A stretch of 64,000 nt of DNA from positions 121,012,907 to 121,076,906 of the forward strand of contig NC_081552.1 of the NCBI RefSeq assembly GCF_963082655.1. The letters are read 5' to 3'. The DNA comes from Stomoxys calcitrans (Eukaryota; Arthropoda; Insecta; Diptera; Muscidae). Shown piece after piece: positions 46,763 through 57,650 of this stretch. The notes beneath the pieces are model-generated. The model made no database searches, had not been told where the DNA came from, and was given only the letters and a program-made list of their open reading frames with translations. The translations under genes were made by a program, and so were the position numbers. Numbering within the stretch: the first letter of the stretch is position 1; each line of letters opens with the position of its first letter.

Positions 46763-46767
46763 GACCC

Positions 46768-47960
46768 AAACTTCTTAAGTACATGACTTTCTTAGTTCTC
46801 TGGCACATAGCCATGTACTCGGCTTTCATGGAACTGGGAGACACTCGGTTCTGTTTTTTTGACTCCCATGCTATGTGTCCGCCAAACATGAAAAGTGCAA
46901 ATCCACTATATGATCTTTGATGGTTGACATCTGAGCACCAGTCGGCATCTGTATATTAAAACTTTAGTACTTTTTTAGTGTATGTTAAGATACCCTTTGG
47001 TTTCAGCTTTAGGCAACGGGAAACATGTTTCGCTGTGGTAAAATGTTCTTTCTCCATGTCTGCTAAACTTCGCTTACTTCGATAAAACGTGAAATATTGT
47101 ATATCAGGGCGAGAGTAAACAGACAAAAAATTCAATGCATCAACAAACGACTGGTATTTGGTGACATCATAATCACTCCAAATTTGCTTTGTGCATTTCT
47201 TGATCATCAAACCATTAGTAAACGGTTAAGACACTACTTGCAGGCTTACAATCAGTCATGTTCCACTTGTTCAGTAACTCTCTCACGTATCTCTCTCGAT
47301 GAACAGCTATCTTGCCTCCTAATCCATCTCGTTCGACTTCTAGCCACAAGTAAAACTTAGCTGGTTTTTGTCAGCTGGTATTTTTACTTTTCAAGACCTC
47401 TGAAACTGTTTTGAGGTCTTCTTCTTCTTTCACAAAATTATTAAGCAAAGCATTTGCATTTGAAGTCCCTTTCCACCTGTTCTTTGAGTTTTTGGTCTTC
47501 CTCTTCTTCTTTTCTCAACGGGCACTGCTTCTTCCCTTTTTTTAATTGACGTATCCGACTCTGAATCCACGTCGACTCTCTTGTTTTCTTTTGTTCCGGC
47601 AATTTATCCTATTTCTTTGTCCACAGAAACATCTTCAGCAAACCAATCGTCATTCTGCTCCATTTCTCCTTTCTCCCTTAGGTAGTAGCTTTGCCAGGTC
47701 GTTTACCATATATACGTAGGTGGGCTACTGAAGGCTTTTGTCCAAACCAACATTCATATGCGTCTTGTTTTTCAAGCACCTTCGTGGGACAAAGATTCAA
47801 TATATATGTGGACATATTTAAGACTTCTGTCCATTGGGGCAATCAAGATTCCAACAACAAGCACCTAGTCATTTATACTAGCGTTCTCTTATCCCTCTCA
47901 GCAATCCCATTCCGTTGGGGGTATAACAGACTGTTGTTTGGTGGTTGATGCCCTCATTCC
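46768..47960 (-). pseudogene. Copia retrotransposon pol fragment
   Basis: On the minus strand, integrase end motifs come first: NHQTTVCYTPNGMG, then decayed VYMVNDL-type sequence. A poorly readable linker follows, then RT end sequence SVYSRPDIQYFTFYRSKRSL and HVSRCLKLKPKGILTYTKK (47210-46956). A frameshift leads to the RNase H sequence YTDADWCSDVNHQRSYSGFA, GGHIAWESKKQNRVSPSSMK and AEYMAM (about 46950-46780). This order is Ty1/copia pol. No LTR is seen. It is cut by the LINE at 46767 and by DINE sequence beyond 48102; 47961-48102 is unassigned. Confidence 0.78.
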
Positions 47961-48102
47961 TTAAAAACATTTGGAACGCATTACTAATGGTGATTTCGAT
48001 TCTGAAAAAAGTGTTACACTATTGTTGCCCTTATACGGGACAACATTTTGCAAAAATCGCCCCAACCCTCACAGTGTTACACTTTTTGCATTTTTCACTT
48101 CT

Positions 48103-49084
48103 TATACCCACTACCGAAGGATGGGGGTATGTTCTTTTTGTCATTCCGTTTGCAACACATCGAAATATCCGTTTCCGAACCTATAAAGTATATATATTCT
48201 TGATCAGCGTAAAATCTAAGACGATCTTGACATGTCCGTCCGTCTGTCTGTTGAAATCACGCTACAGTCTTTAAAAATAGAGATATTGAGCTGAAATTTT
48301 GCACAGATTCTCCTTGTCCATAAGCAGGTTAAGTTCGAGGATGGGCTATATCGGACTATATCTTGATATAGTCCCCATATAGACCGATCGGCCGATTTAG
48401 GGTCTTAGGACCATAAAAGCCACATTTATTATCCGATTTTGCTGAAATTTGGCCGAGAGAGTTGTGTTAGGCCCCCTAACGCCCTTCGTTAATTTTGCCC
48501 AGATCGATAAAGATTTGCATATAGCTGCCATATAGACCGATCTCTCGATCTAAGGTTTTGGGGCCATAAAAGGCGCATTTATAATCCGATTTCACTGAAA
48601 TTTGACGCAGTGATTAATGTTAGGCTTTTCGACATCTATGTTGTATATGGTTCAGATCGATTTATTTTTAGATATATTGGCTTGCCCAAAAAATAATTGC
48701 GGATTTTTTAAAAGAAAGTAAATGCATTTTTAATAAAACTTAGAATGAACTTTAATCAAATATACTTTTTTACACATTTTTTCTAAACCAAGCTGAAAGT
48801 AACAGCTGATAACTGACAGAAGAAAGAATGCAATTACAGAGTCACAAGCTGTGAAAAAATTTGTCAACGCCGACTATATGAAAAATCTGCAATTACTTTT
48901 TGAGCAACCCAATAGCTACCGAAAAAATCAAAATTTTGTTGCACACTATTATTTCGTTATAACTGCTATGGGACATAAGGTATGCAATTTTTCCTGATTT
49001 TGATGAACGGTGATTTACATATATACCCGAAGTGGGGGTCATCCAAAGTTCGTCCCGGCCGAACTTAACGCCTTTTTACTTGTT
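48103..49084 (+). mobile_element. DINE-1-like subfamily II with nested MITE
   Basis: TATACCCACTACCGAAGGATGG start, leader, two to three units, a 236-bp MITE at 48677, then a decayed GAAGTGGGGGTCATCC, hairpin (TTCGTCCCGGCCGAA) and CCTTTTTACTTGTT. A subfamily I DINE abuts it. Confidence 0.8.
48677..48912. mobile_element. 236-bp mariner MITE inside a DINE
   Basis: Inverted orientation and the same length as the MITE at 5425-5660. Flanked by TA, with termini TTGGCTTGCCCAAAAAATAA and TTGAGCAACCCAA. Removing it with one TA restores the DINE sequence 'tagatatagctacc'. Confidence 0.92.
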
Positions 49085-49500
49085 ATACCATAGGATGGGG
49101 GTACACTAATTTCTTCATTCTGTTTATAGCTCCTCGAAATATTCGTCTAAGACCCCATAAAGTATATATATTCTTGATCGTCATGACATTTTAAGTCGAA
49201 CTAGCCATGTCCGTCCGTCTGTGTGTCGAAAACACGCTAACTTTCGAATTAGTAAAGCTAGCCACTTCAAATTTTGGACAAATACTTCTTATTAGTGTAG
49301 GTCGGTTGGGATTGAAAATGGGCTATATTGGTCCACGTTTTGATATAGCTGCCCTATAAACCGATCTGGGATCTTGACGTCTTGAGCCGCTAGAGGGCAC
49401 AATTCTTTTCCGATTTGGCTGAAATTTTGCGTGAGGTTTTGGGTATAGGTGGAGGGTATATAAGATTCGGCACGGCCGAACTTAGCACGCTTTTACTTGT
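49085..49500 (+). mobile_element. DINE-1-like subfamily I, minimal
   Basis: A short member with 'taccataggatgggggtacac' start, leader, barely one unit, TGGAGGGTATATAAG, hairpin (TTCGGCACGGCCGAA) and GCTTTTACTTGT. It begins in the end of the preceding DINE. Confidence 0.75.
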
Positions 49501-50439
49501 GTATTTTTATTATATATCACTTTTTAATATTTTGCCGCTTTTTTCCAAACATTCAAAAAATGTTGTCTTGTTTTCTGCAAACAAGATTTGCTTGCATGAT
49601 AGCCGCTGATTTTAAGTGCGATATTTTCCACCGTAGACTTGGCACGATGTAAGAAATGCAACACTTTTCAACTCTCTGTAGTCAACACCATTACAAACGA
49701 ATACTACACCCAGTGGTGGATTTGAATTTTTTTGAAGAAACGAACACAAAATTTCGATTTGAGTGCATATCGAAGAAATGCTACTCTTTTTTGCACAATC
49801 GAAATAAACATAAGGTACTCTGTACCATTATCGCTTCGTAGAGTTTTCGAAACATTTTCCGTCGGTTTTTCGGTATTTTATTTAAATTCTTTGTATAATT
49901 TAACAGTGCAGGCTTATGTAGAACATTTATCGTCAGGATTGCCATCACATGTTTTTCACAAATAAGTGTGGCCACCCGCACAAATCCTCTATTGTGAATG
50001 GCAAAATAAAATTAAAACCAATTATTAATACAATTGTGTGCATAAATCTTTATAAATTTTATTTGAGACGGCGCGACTCCATCTTTGAATACTCTTTATC
50101 CCTGTATGGCGTCTCCTTACAGCACTTGTTGTACTTGAGGTCGCTTACTTTCCTGCACAAACTGATCTACACGCAGGCACCACAATATCTATATGGATTC
50201 ATTGATTTCAATATCTGTATGGATTCATTGATTTCGACGGATCTAATAGAGGTAAAAAAATCATTCCCAAAATTCATCGGAGGCTTGTTTCTGAATGACA
50301 TGTGCTTATGTTCGATGGAACGACTCTGGAACTCACAACGATCTCCAATTACTCAGTAACTCATCAACATGTAAAACCAGACTTTGTAAACATTTTACTA
50401 CATTAAGTTGATGAATGTTAGGGCTCATTTATTTATTTA
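49501..50439 (+). other. Unassigned sequence with a possible LINE ORF2 end
   Basis: 49949-50359 is open on the plus strand. It includes RRRDSIFEYSLSLYGVSLQH, YLRSLTFLHKLIYTQAPQYL and later ERLWNS. This resembles the tail of some jockey/I-type LINE ORF2 proteins, where a leucine-rich LHKI...P.YL segment precedes WNSLP. There is a short internal duplication ('ggattcattgatttc' twice, about 50196-50238). 49501-49948 is unassigned. Confidence 0.4.
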
Positions 50440-50524
50440 CTAGCTGAATAGAGTCCGCTCCGCTGCGCCTTCTTTTACTTTATATGGAACAAAATTATCT
50501 TTTGAATATTTATTTTCGACAATT
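50440..50524 (+). repeat. X repeat head
   Basis: CTAGCTGAATAGAGTCCGCT and the 'tactttatatggaac' head. It is cut at 'cgacaatta' by a DINE. Confidence 0.85.
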
Positions 50525-52351
50525 AACAAGTAAAAAGGCGTTAAGTTCGGCCGGGCCGAACTTTGGATACCCACCATCTCGGGTATAAATGTAAACCACC
50601 TTTCGCCTAAATCCGGTGCAAAATGTATACCTTATGCCCCATAGCAGCTATATCAAAATATGTTCCGATTTGGACCAAATACTAAAAAGTAAAAGTCATT
50701 GTTCAGTTGTATATATCAAAATATTGGTCTTTTAGTAGTTATATCTAAAAATGGACCGATCTGATCTATACGACAGGGATATCGAAAAGCATAACATAAG
50801 TCAATCTGTCAAATTTCAGTGAAATCGGATTGAAAATGCGCCTTTTATGGGGCCAAGACTTCAAATCGAGAGATCGGTCTATATGGCAGCTATATGCAAA
50901 TCTTGATCGATCTCGACCAAATTGCACAAATATGTGGAGGGGCTTAACTTAACTCTTTGTCCCAAATATCGATTACATCGGAAAATAAATGTGCCCAAAA
51001 CATTAAATCGAAAGATCGGTCGAACCTGGACCGATGTGAGTGAGAAGAAGGATGTCGAAGGGCCTAACACAACTTCCTGTCCCATATTGCGGCGAAATCG
51101 GACAATAAATGCGCCTTTTATGGCCCCAAAACCTAAAACCGAGAGATCGGTCTATATAGCAGCTATATTCAAATCTGGACCACTCTGTACGATAATGCAG
51201 AAGTATGTCAACGGGCTTAACTTAACTCACTGTCCCAAATTTCGGCGACATCGGACAATAAATGCGCCATTAATGGGCCTAAGACCCTAAATCGAAGGAT
51301 CGGCAGCTATATCCAAATCTGGACCGATCTGAGCCAAATTGACGAAGGATGTCGAAGGGTCTAACACAACTCACTGACCCAAATTTCAGCAAAATCGGAT
51401 AGTAAATGTGGTTTTTATGGGCCTTAGACCCAAAATCGGAGGATCGGTCTATATAGCAGCTATATCCAAATCTGAACCGATCTGAGCCAAATTGACGAAG
51501 GATGTCGAAGAGCCTAACACAACTCACTGTCCCAAATTTCAGCAAAATTGGATAATAAATGCGGCTTTTATGGGCCTAAGACCCTAAATCGGAAGATCGA
51601 TCTATATGGCAGCTATATCCAAATCTGGACCGATGGGCAAAATTGACGAAGGATGTCGAAGGGTCTAACACAACTCACTGACCCAAATTTCAGCAAAATC
51701 GGATAGTAAATGTGGTTTTTATGGGCCTTAGACCCAAAATCGGAGGATCGGTCTATATAGCAGCTATATCCAAATCTGGACCGATCTGGGCCAAATTGAC
51801 GAAGGATGTCGAAGAGCCTAATACAACTCACGGTCCCAAATTTCAGCAAAATTGGATAATAAATGCGGCTTTTATGGGCCTAAGACCCTAAATCGGAAGA
51901 TCGGTCTATATGGCAGCTATATCCAAATCTGGACCGATCTGGCCCAAATTGATGAAGGATGTTGAAGGGCCTAACACAACTCACTGTCCCAAATTTCAGC
52001 AAAATCGGATAATAAATGTGGCTTTTATTGGCCTAAGACCCTAAATCGGCGAATCGGTCTATATGGCAGCTATATCGAGATATAGTCCGATATAGCCCAT
52101 CTTCGAACTTATGGACCGCTTTTGGACAAAAAAAAGAATCTGTGCAAAATTTCAGCTCAATATCTCTATTTTTGAAGACTGTAGCGTGATTTCAACAGAC
52201 AGACGGACAAACGGATGGACATGGCTAGAACGTCTTAGATTTTTACGCTGATCAAGAATATATATACTTTATACGGTCGGAAATGGATATTTCGATGTGT
52301 TGCAAACGAAATGACAAAATGAATATACCCCCATCCATCGGTGGTGGGTAT
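50525..52351 (-). mobile_element. Complete DINE-1-like element, subfamily II
   Basis: AACAAGTAAAAAGGCG, palindromic hairpin, TGGATACCCACCATC, about ten units, leader, CGGTGGTGGGTATA. Two ~310-bp stretches (about 51320-51610 and 51640-51900) are near copies of each other, so units were amplified two at a time. Confidence 0.82.
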
Positions 52352-52762
52352 AACATTATATAGGTTATGTTTCCTTCCAGACAAACTTAAAATTTTAAGA
52401 AAATCAGTTCAGCCGTTTTTGATTCTACGAAACAAACAAAAAAACCGAGTCCCATGTAGTCATGATGGGTCATATGCCCACTTAAGGCGTTTTTGGGGGG
52501 GATCAGATACTGGGATCTGATTTTGTATGCCAGATTCGCAATCTGCTCCGGAATGCCATTCATTTGGGGGAACTTTGGGGTTGGGGCGGCCCTATGGGTT
52601 CTTAGACCCAAATTTTAATACCATATTCGAATTCTATTTTCCAATACCTTTTATTTGATACTCATATTGTCCCGATCTGTCCACTTTTGATTTTGGCGGT
52701 ATTTTTGGGTAACGGGGGAAATCCGAAATCAACAAATTATAAAGCCTATTTCTACTTCCAGA
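52352..52762 (+). repeat. X/Y repeat tails
   Basis: A tail unit with 'aaatcagttcagccgtttttg' to about 52440, then a Y-like unit ('ttggggcggccctatggg', 'ataaagcctatttctacttccagac') that stops where LINE sequence starts. Confidence 0.7.
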
Positions 52763-53859
52763 CCTCATCGCTCCGCCTATGCCAAGACAACATGTTCTCT
52801 GCACCTGTTGTATGGTCTTATGTTGCACTTTTTCTCCATAGCAGTCCACCAAACTACTGAGGCGTAAGCAAGTATTGGTTTAATTACCTTCTGTAGAGCC
52901 AGTGGACTATCCTAGGATGCAGGCCCCATTTTTACATAGTGCCCGACACCTGTGAGCCTTCTCATTCTCAGTACGCTCCTGAATGTGACACTTCCAATTC
53001 AGTTTCTTGTCCAAGATCTCATCTAAATATTTAACCTTATCAGATATCGAAATCGTCTTATTGAGGAAACGTGGTGCGTTAAATTGGCCCACCTTCGTCT
53101 TCCTTGTGAACAGGCATATTTCAGTCCTCTCTGGGTTAACATTGAGACCTCTGGGTCTAGCCCAGTCATATGCCATATGCAAGACCTTTTCGGCCCTTCT
53201 GCATTGCTCGTTCGGATCCTTACCTCTTAGAAGTATTATAATATCGTTTGCGTAGCAGACGGGTTCAAATCCCTCCTCAGCCAGCATCCGTAATAGGTTA
53301 TTTATGGTGGTCAACCATAGGAGTGGCGATAAAATGCCCACCTGTGGGGTGCTCTGTGCCACTTTCTCCCTCATATTTATGCCATGGGACACACAATTTA
53401 TCCATCTGTTCTTTAGCATATGGTTTATCCAGTCTCTAAGGACCGGGTCCACCCTGTACTGGTCTAAGTGTTTGATCAGTGTTTTGGTCCGCACATTGTT
53501 AAAAGCCCCCTCGATGTCAATGCATACCACCATTGTGTACGTTTTGCCATCGAAGGATTCTTTTATTTTATGCACAACCTCGTGCAGGCCAGTCTCCACC
53601 GACCTTCCCTTGACATAGGCATGCTGTTTGTATTTGAGCAGTTCGCTGGATGTCCTTCTCTTTATCATGGTGTATACAATACTTTCATGGTTTTGAGTAG
53701 AAAGGACGTAAGGCTTATGGGTCTGTAAGCCTTTGGTGTCGCATAACTTGCCTTGCCTTGGGCTTGGGTATAAACACCACCCTTGCCTCCTGCCATGCTT
53801 TCCGAGTATGTGCAAGTCCTAGACACGCTGTGAAAATTTTGGCCAGACAAGGCGCCATA
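52763..53859 (-). pseudogene. LOA-like LINE reverse transcriptase, 5' and 3' truncated
   Basis: On the minus strand: ARVVFIPKPKA, then in another frame KAYRPISLTSFLLKTMKVL. The main open part holds KQHAYVKGRSVETGLHEVVH, VVCIDIEGAFNNV, TPQVGILSPLLW (Val for Gly), CYANDI (Asn for the first Asp of YADD), the YDWARPRGLNVNPERTE thumb and CHIQERTENEKAHRCRALC. The end (about 52852-52763, QVQRTCCLGIGGAMR) is in another frame. The YAND change alone should abolish catalysis. Sister to the LINE at 45151-46767. Confidence 0.8.
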
Positions 53860-54751
53860 TCCTTAAAGGTAAGTTTAGAGTCTAAGACAAGTCCTAAATA
53901 TTTGACAATTTCTCCCATTTTATTACCTTTTCCTTTCTTTTTCGCGAAAAATAAATTTCCTGACTTTTGTCACAGTTGATGGTTATTTTCCACTTTGAAA
54001 AATACTCAAAAATATTGCAAAGAGCCTGTTGGATGTCCGCTAAATCGTCGGAAGCTAAACAACCAGGAAATAAAATGGCGGTGTCATCGGCAAATATTGA
54101 TAGTATGCAGTTACCCACTACCAGAATATCTGCCGTATAAATATTATACAGTACCGAAGATAAACATGATCCCTGAGGGCATCAAGCGCTTATATTGAAA
54201 AGGTCTGATACAGTAGAACCTATATGAACTCTAAAAGTCCGTGATCTTAGAAAACTTCGAATGATTCGTATCATATGATTCGAAAAATTGTATCGTATGA
54301 GTTTAAAAATCAATCCCTCATGTCACACAGTGTGAAAAGCAGCTTTAATATCAAATAGTATCATGATTTTCAAAATTGGACTTGACCATATTCGATATTC
54401 TAACAAAGGGGTGCACAGTGCTGTGTCCTCTGCGAAACCCAAACTGCTAAGAAAGTTAATATTATTGTCTTCAAACAAGTCGGCAACCTGTTCCTTAATT
54501 ATCCATTCCAGTATCTTACTAACAGATGACAACAGACTGATTGGGCGGTATGACAACGAGGTATCCGCTGGTTTATTTGGTTGCATAATGACAACGACCT
54601 TTGCCTCCTTAAAACTGTCTGGAAAATATCCCTGCTTAAGACATCCATTTATAAAATTAGTCAAAAATTTAACTCCGCTCCTTGGAAGAGATCTTAGACA
54701 TCTGTTGTTAACGCCATCTAGTCCGGGAGCTATTTTGAGTTTCAATCTCAT
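53860..54751 (-). pseudogene. jockey-type reverse transcriptase
   Basis: Segment 54751-54323 reads KIAPGLDGVNNRCLRSLP, GYFPDSFKEAKVV, YRPISLLSSVSKILEWII and LSSLGFAEDTALCTPLLEYR, then FDIKAAFHTV. Segment 54118-53894 reads NCILSIFADDTAILFPGCLA, FEYFSKWKITINCDKSQ and IYFSRKRK, and the frame continues as KYLGLVLDSKLTF. FADD is intact, and FDIKAAFHTV fits the first RT Asp motif. Stops and shifts lie between the segments. The motif style (FADDTAI, K.LGL.LD..L.) is jockey-like. Confidence 0.8.
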
Positions 54752-55559
54752 AATTACAGCAGAAACTTTAGTGAAAGTCGTAGGTATAAATGACTATTTT
54801 GAACTGTCTTCGAAATCAAGAAGTACCTCTGTCACTTTCAATTAGGGAATCAGTTACATTCGCTATACAATGATTATATATATGTTATAAAAAGTCAATG
54901 TTATAAAAAGTCTTACCCAGGATTTGGCATTTCTCTGTCGATGTAATGAAACGCCACCCATTTTTTTTAATATAGGAATATTTTTAGACTTCTTCCCTAA
55001 TATCTTTGTCAAGTTCCAGAATGGCGGCAAATCCCTGTCTAATAAATTTAAAAAATTGTTCCATGATCTGTTTCTGAAATTTTCTATTTATAATTTAATC
55101 ATGGAACTTAATGCCTTTTATTGATAGAAATCGTTGGTGTTTCTATGCCTGATCAATTGCCGACGAAAATAGTTTCGTCTACTTGACTTTATATATTGTG
55201 GTAACCTCTTATTACAACTTCTCTTTCGTTTTAAGGGTACGCTTTTTGCAATTGCATCATTCAAAATACTATTAAAATGTCAGAGCTTATAAAATCTTAT
55301 TAATGTGGAAGAATGAGATAATTACGTATGTGTCTCGAAAAAAGCCGTCAGTTTGCATTCTTAAAATCGAAATAAGCCAATACGTTAGATTCACTAGAGG
55401 TGGAAATAGTTGACCTTGCTGGTAGGTGATCCGAACTCAGTTTATTTAAAACCTAATAACCCAGTAATATTCGTTAGAAAAAATCTAGGGTCGAACTTTG
55501 CCGATTGAGTTGACTAGGTATTAGTGGTTTCCATAGGATTGCAAGTAATATAGTCATAA

Positions 55560-56034
55560 GAATCCCGTTTCTCATACAATATGTTGCCCCTGCTGTTCGC
55601 CTTTGAACAACCCCATGATTGGTGCCGACTATTGAAATCCGCACCTGAAATATATCTTTCTCCTCTGGTCAGTTTGTAAATATTCGAAGCCAAAACATTA
55701 TTTTCCTAATACCTTTGTCTCCAACTCGACCACCTGGAAAATAGCAAGAGTTAACTTCTCCGTCGACTGTCATAATCCGTATACCGATTCTTTCAATTTC
55801 AGATGTATTAACAATGTGTAAAAAAATGTGAGAAATTTGTTTTCTTATAATAATTGCCACTCCAGCCTCTCTATCATTTTTATATACGCAAAAATCTTGG
55901 TGCCTAAGAGAAACTTTTGGACGTAGCCAAGTCTCTGAAACGAGGCAGATGTGTATGTTATTATCAAAAAGTTCAGTACTTTTGTTTTTGATGCCCCTGG
56001 CATTCCAAGTTACAACATTTAAATTGTTTGTCAT
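55560..56034 (-). pseudogene. jockey-type apurinic endonuclease domain
   Basis: Starts MTNNLNVVTWNARGIKNK. It contains LVSETWLRP (the E-T-W-L metal-binding motif), VYKNDREAGVAIIIRK and IRIMTVDGEVNSCYF. After a frame break, near 55650-55560, DFNSRHQSWGCSKANSRGN corresponds to the GGDFNAKH motif. This is the EEP fold endonuclease of LINEs that nicks the target. It is broken and not functional. Confidence 0.82.
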
Positions 56035-56132
56035 TATGATAAAAATTTACAAGCAAGGTTCGTTAAAACCTGAAACTGATCGTATTTGCTTCTACAATTT
56101 CTTAAATTAGTTATTAACTCAAATACAAGTGA

Positions 56133-56384
56133 CTACATTTCTTGAATGGAAAATAAATCCCCCCTGTTCGTAGAATTAGTGTGATTGTAATTGTTGTTGT
56201 TGTTACAATTCAAAGAATATTTCCATACACTAGCGTTGTCGACAGTTGATTTGTGGGCGCCTTGACAGTTTGCACATTTTACATTATTTTCTTTACAGTT
56301 GGCTGTTTTGCGGTTACCAGCACAATTGGCACAAAACGTCTTCACTTTACAGCGACTGGAGCCGTGCGTATGTAAAAAATTCAT
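56133..56384 (-). pseudogene. jockey-type ORF1 (gag-like) Cys/His fragment
   Basis: It reads CANCAGNRKTANCKENNVKC, ANCQGAHKS and an N-rich tail. This is consistent with tandem CCHC knuckles of LINE ORF1, with some positions lost. It lies upstream of the endonuclease in the order expected for jockey. Confidence 0.65.
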
Positions 56385-56727
56385 AACTTTCTTCTAAGGC
56401 GTTGCACATAGTATGGTAATCATTTTTCGTGTTACAAACAAATTTGTGTCCGATAGAAAATTTTACGAAGAGCATAATTTTTAATGTTTGCGGTTTTGTA
56501 AATATATTTTATGTAACTCTTCTATTTTACATTTCAAAATTTTTATTGGTGGAATATATTGTTTCCCTTCACTAGTTACTTGATCACCCTCAAGGTTACT
56601 TGATCACCCTCACCCGTCCACATTAGTCGCGGAGTAGTTGTTTTTGGGTTTTTTTCCCCTTAATTGTGTGAAGATGTGCATTCACATTGTAGCGGTCGCA
56701 AGTTCGCTTTATTTGGTTCTTGCTTTT

Positions 56728-57578
56728 ATGCCCTCCACCATTGGATGGGGGCATACTAATTTCGTCATTCTGTTTGTAACACCTCGAAATATGAGTCAAA
56801 GACCCCATAGAGTATATATATATTCTTTATCGTCGTGACATTTTATGTCGATCTAACCATGTCCGTCCGTCTGTCTGTCGAAAGCACGCTAACTTTCGAA
56901 GGAGTAAAGTTAACCGCTTGAAATTTTGCACAAATACTTTTTATTAAAATGGGCCAAATCGGTCCACGTTTTGATAAAGCTGTCATATAAACCTATCTTG
57001 GGTCTCGACTTCTTGAACCTTTAGAGGGCGCAATTCTTATCCGATTTGACTGAAATTTTGCGCGTGGTGGTTTGGTATTACTTTTAAAAACTGTGCTAGG
57101 TATGGTAAAATCGGTTCATAACCTGTCATAACTGCCATATAAACCGATCTTGAATCTTGACTTCTTGAACCGCTAGAGGACGCAATTCTCATCTCATTGG
57201 GCTAAAATTGTGTACGAGGTGTTTTGATATGACTTCCAACAACTGTACTTAGTATGGTTCATATCGGTACATAAGCTTGTATAGATGCCATATGAACCGA
57301 TCTGGGATCTTGACTTCTTGATACAGCTCCAATATTAACCGATCTCCCGAATTTGCTTCATGAGCCCCTACAAGAAGTAATTGTTATCCGAATGGACTGA
57401 AATATTGCACAATGACTTATACTATGTTCAGCATTCAATTCATTTATGGTCCGAATCGAACTATAACTTGATATAGCTCCATTAGCATAACAGTTCTTAT
57501 TCATTGTTCTTTGTTTGCCTATAAAAATATACCGCTCAAAGAACTCGACAAATGCTAACTTAGCACGCTCTTACATGT
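56728..57578 (+). mobile_element. DINE-1-like subfamily I lacking its hairpin
   Basis: GCCCTCCACCATTGGATGGGGG start, leader, four to five units, then 'actcgacaaatgc' joined directly to 'taacttagcacgctcttacatg'. The subterminal repeat and hairpin normally between these are precisely missing. Confidence 0.8.
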
Positions 57579-57650
57579 TTTATTATGTTTTAAGAAATAG
57601 CAATTTGCGTACCAAATCAATTTTTATGCGTTTTGAACGAAATGAAAGAA

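Larger units (their letters stand above)
45151..46767 (-). mobile_element. LOA/I-like LINE, 5'-truncated 3' part
   Basis: Read on the minus strand: the RT end (46762-46121), a decayed RNase H region (about 46120-45530, with an AEIRVI-like patch near 45980), a C-terminal Cys/His region (45524-45330), a 3' UTR and a terminal CCTAA-type tail (45151-45170). The 5' end is truncated within RT and abuts a Copia fragment. A related copy is at 52763-53859. Confidence 0.78.
53860..56400 (-). mobile_element. jockey-type LINE, degenerate, 3' end replaced
   Basis: On the minus strand the order is a gag-like Cys/His part (56384-56133), apurinic endonuclease (56034-about 55560), linker, then RT (54751-53860). 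Frames are broken in many places. At 53859 the RT sequence passes directly into a different LINE. Upstream of 56400 there is a 20-bp near tandem repeat ('ttacttgatcaccctca', about 56575-56612). 56401-56727 is otherwise unassigned. Confidence 0.8.

Noticed and set aside
46763..47360. 87-codon plus-strand ORF (47097-47360) as a gene
   Set aside because: It is antisense to Copia RT/RNase H sequence.
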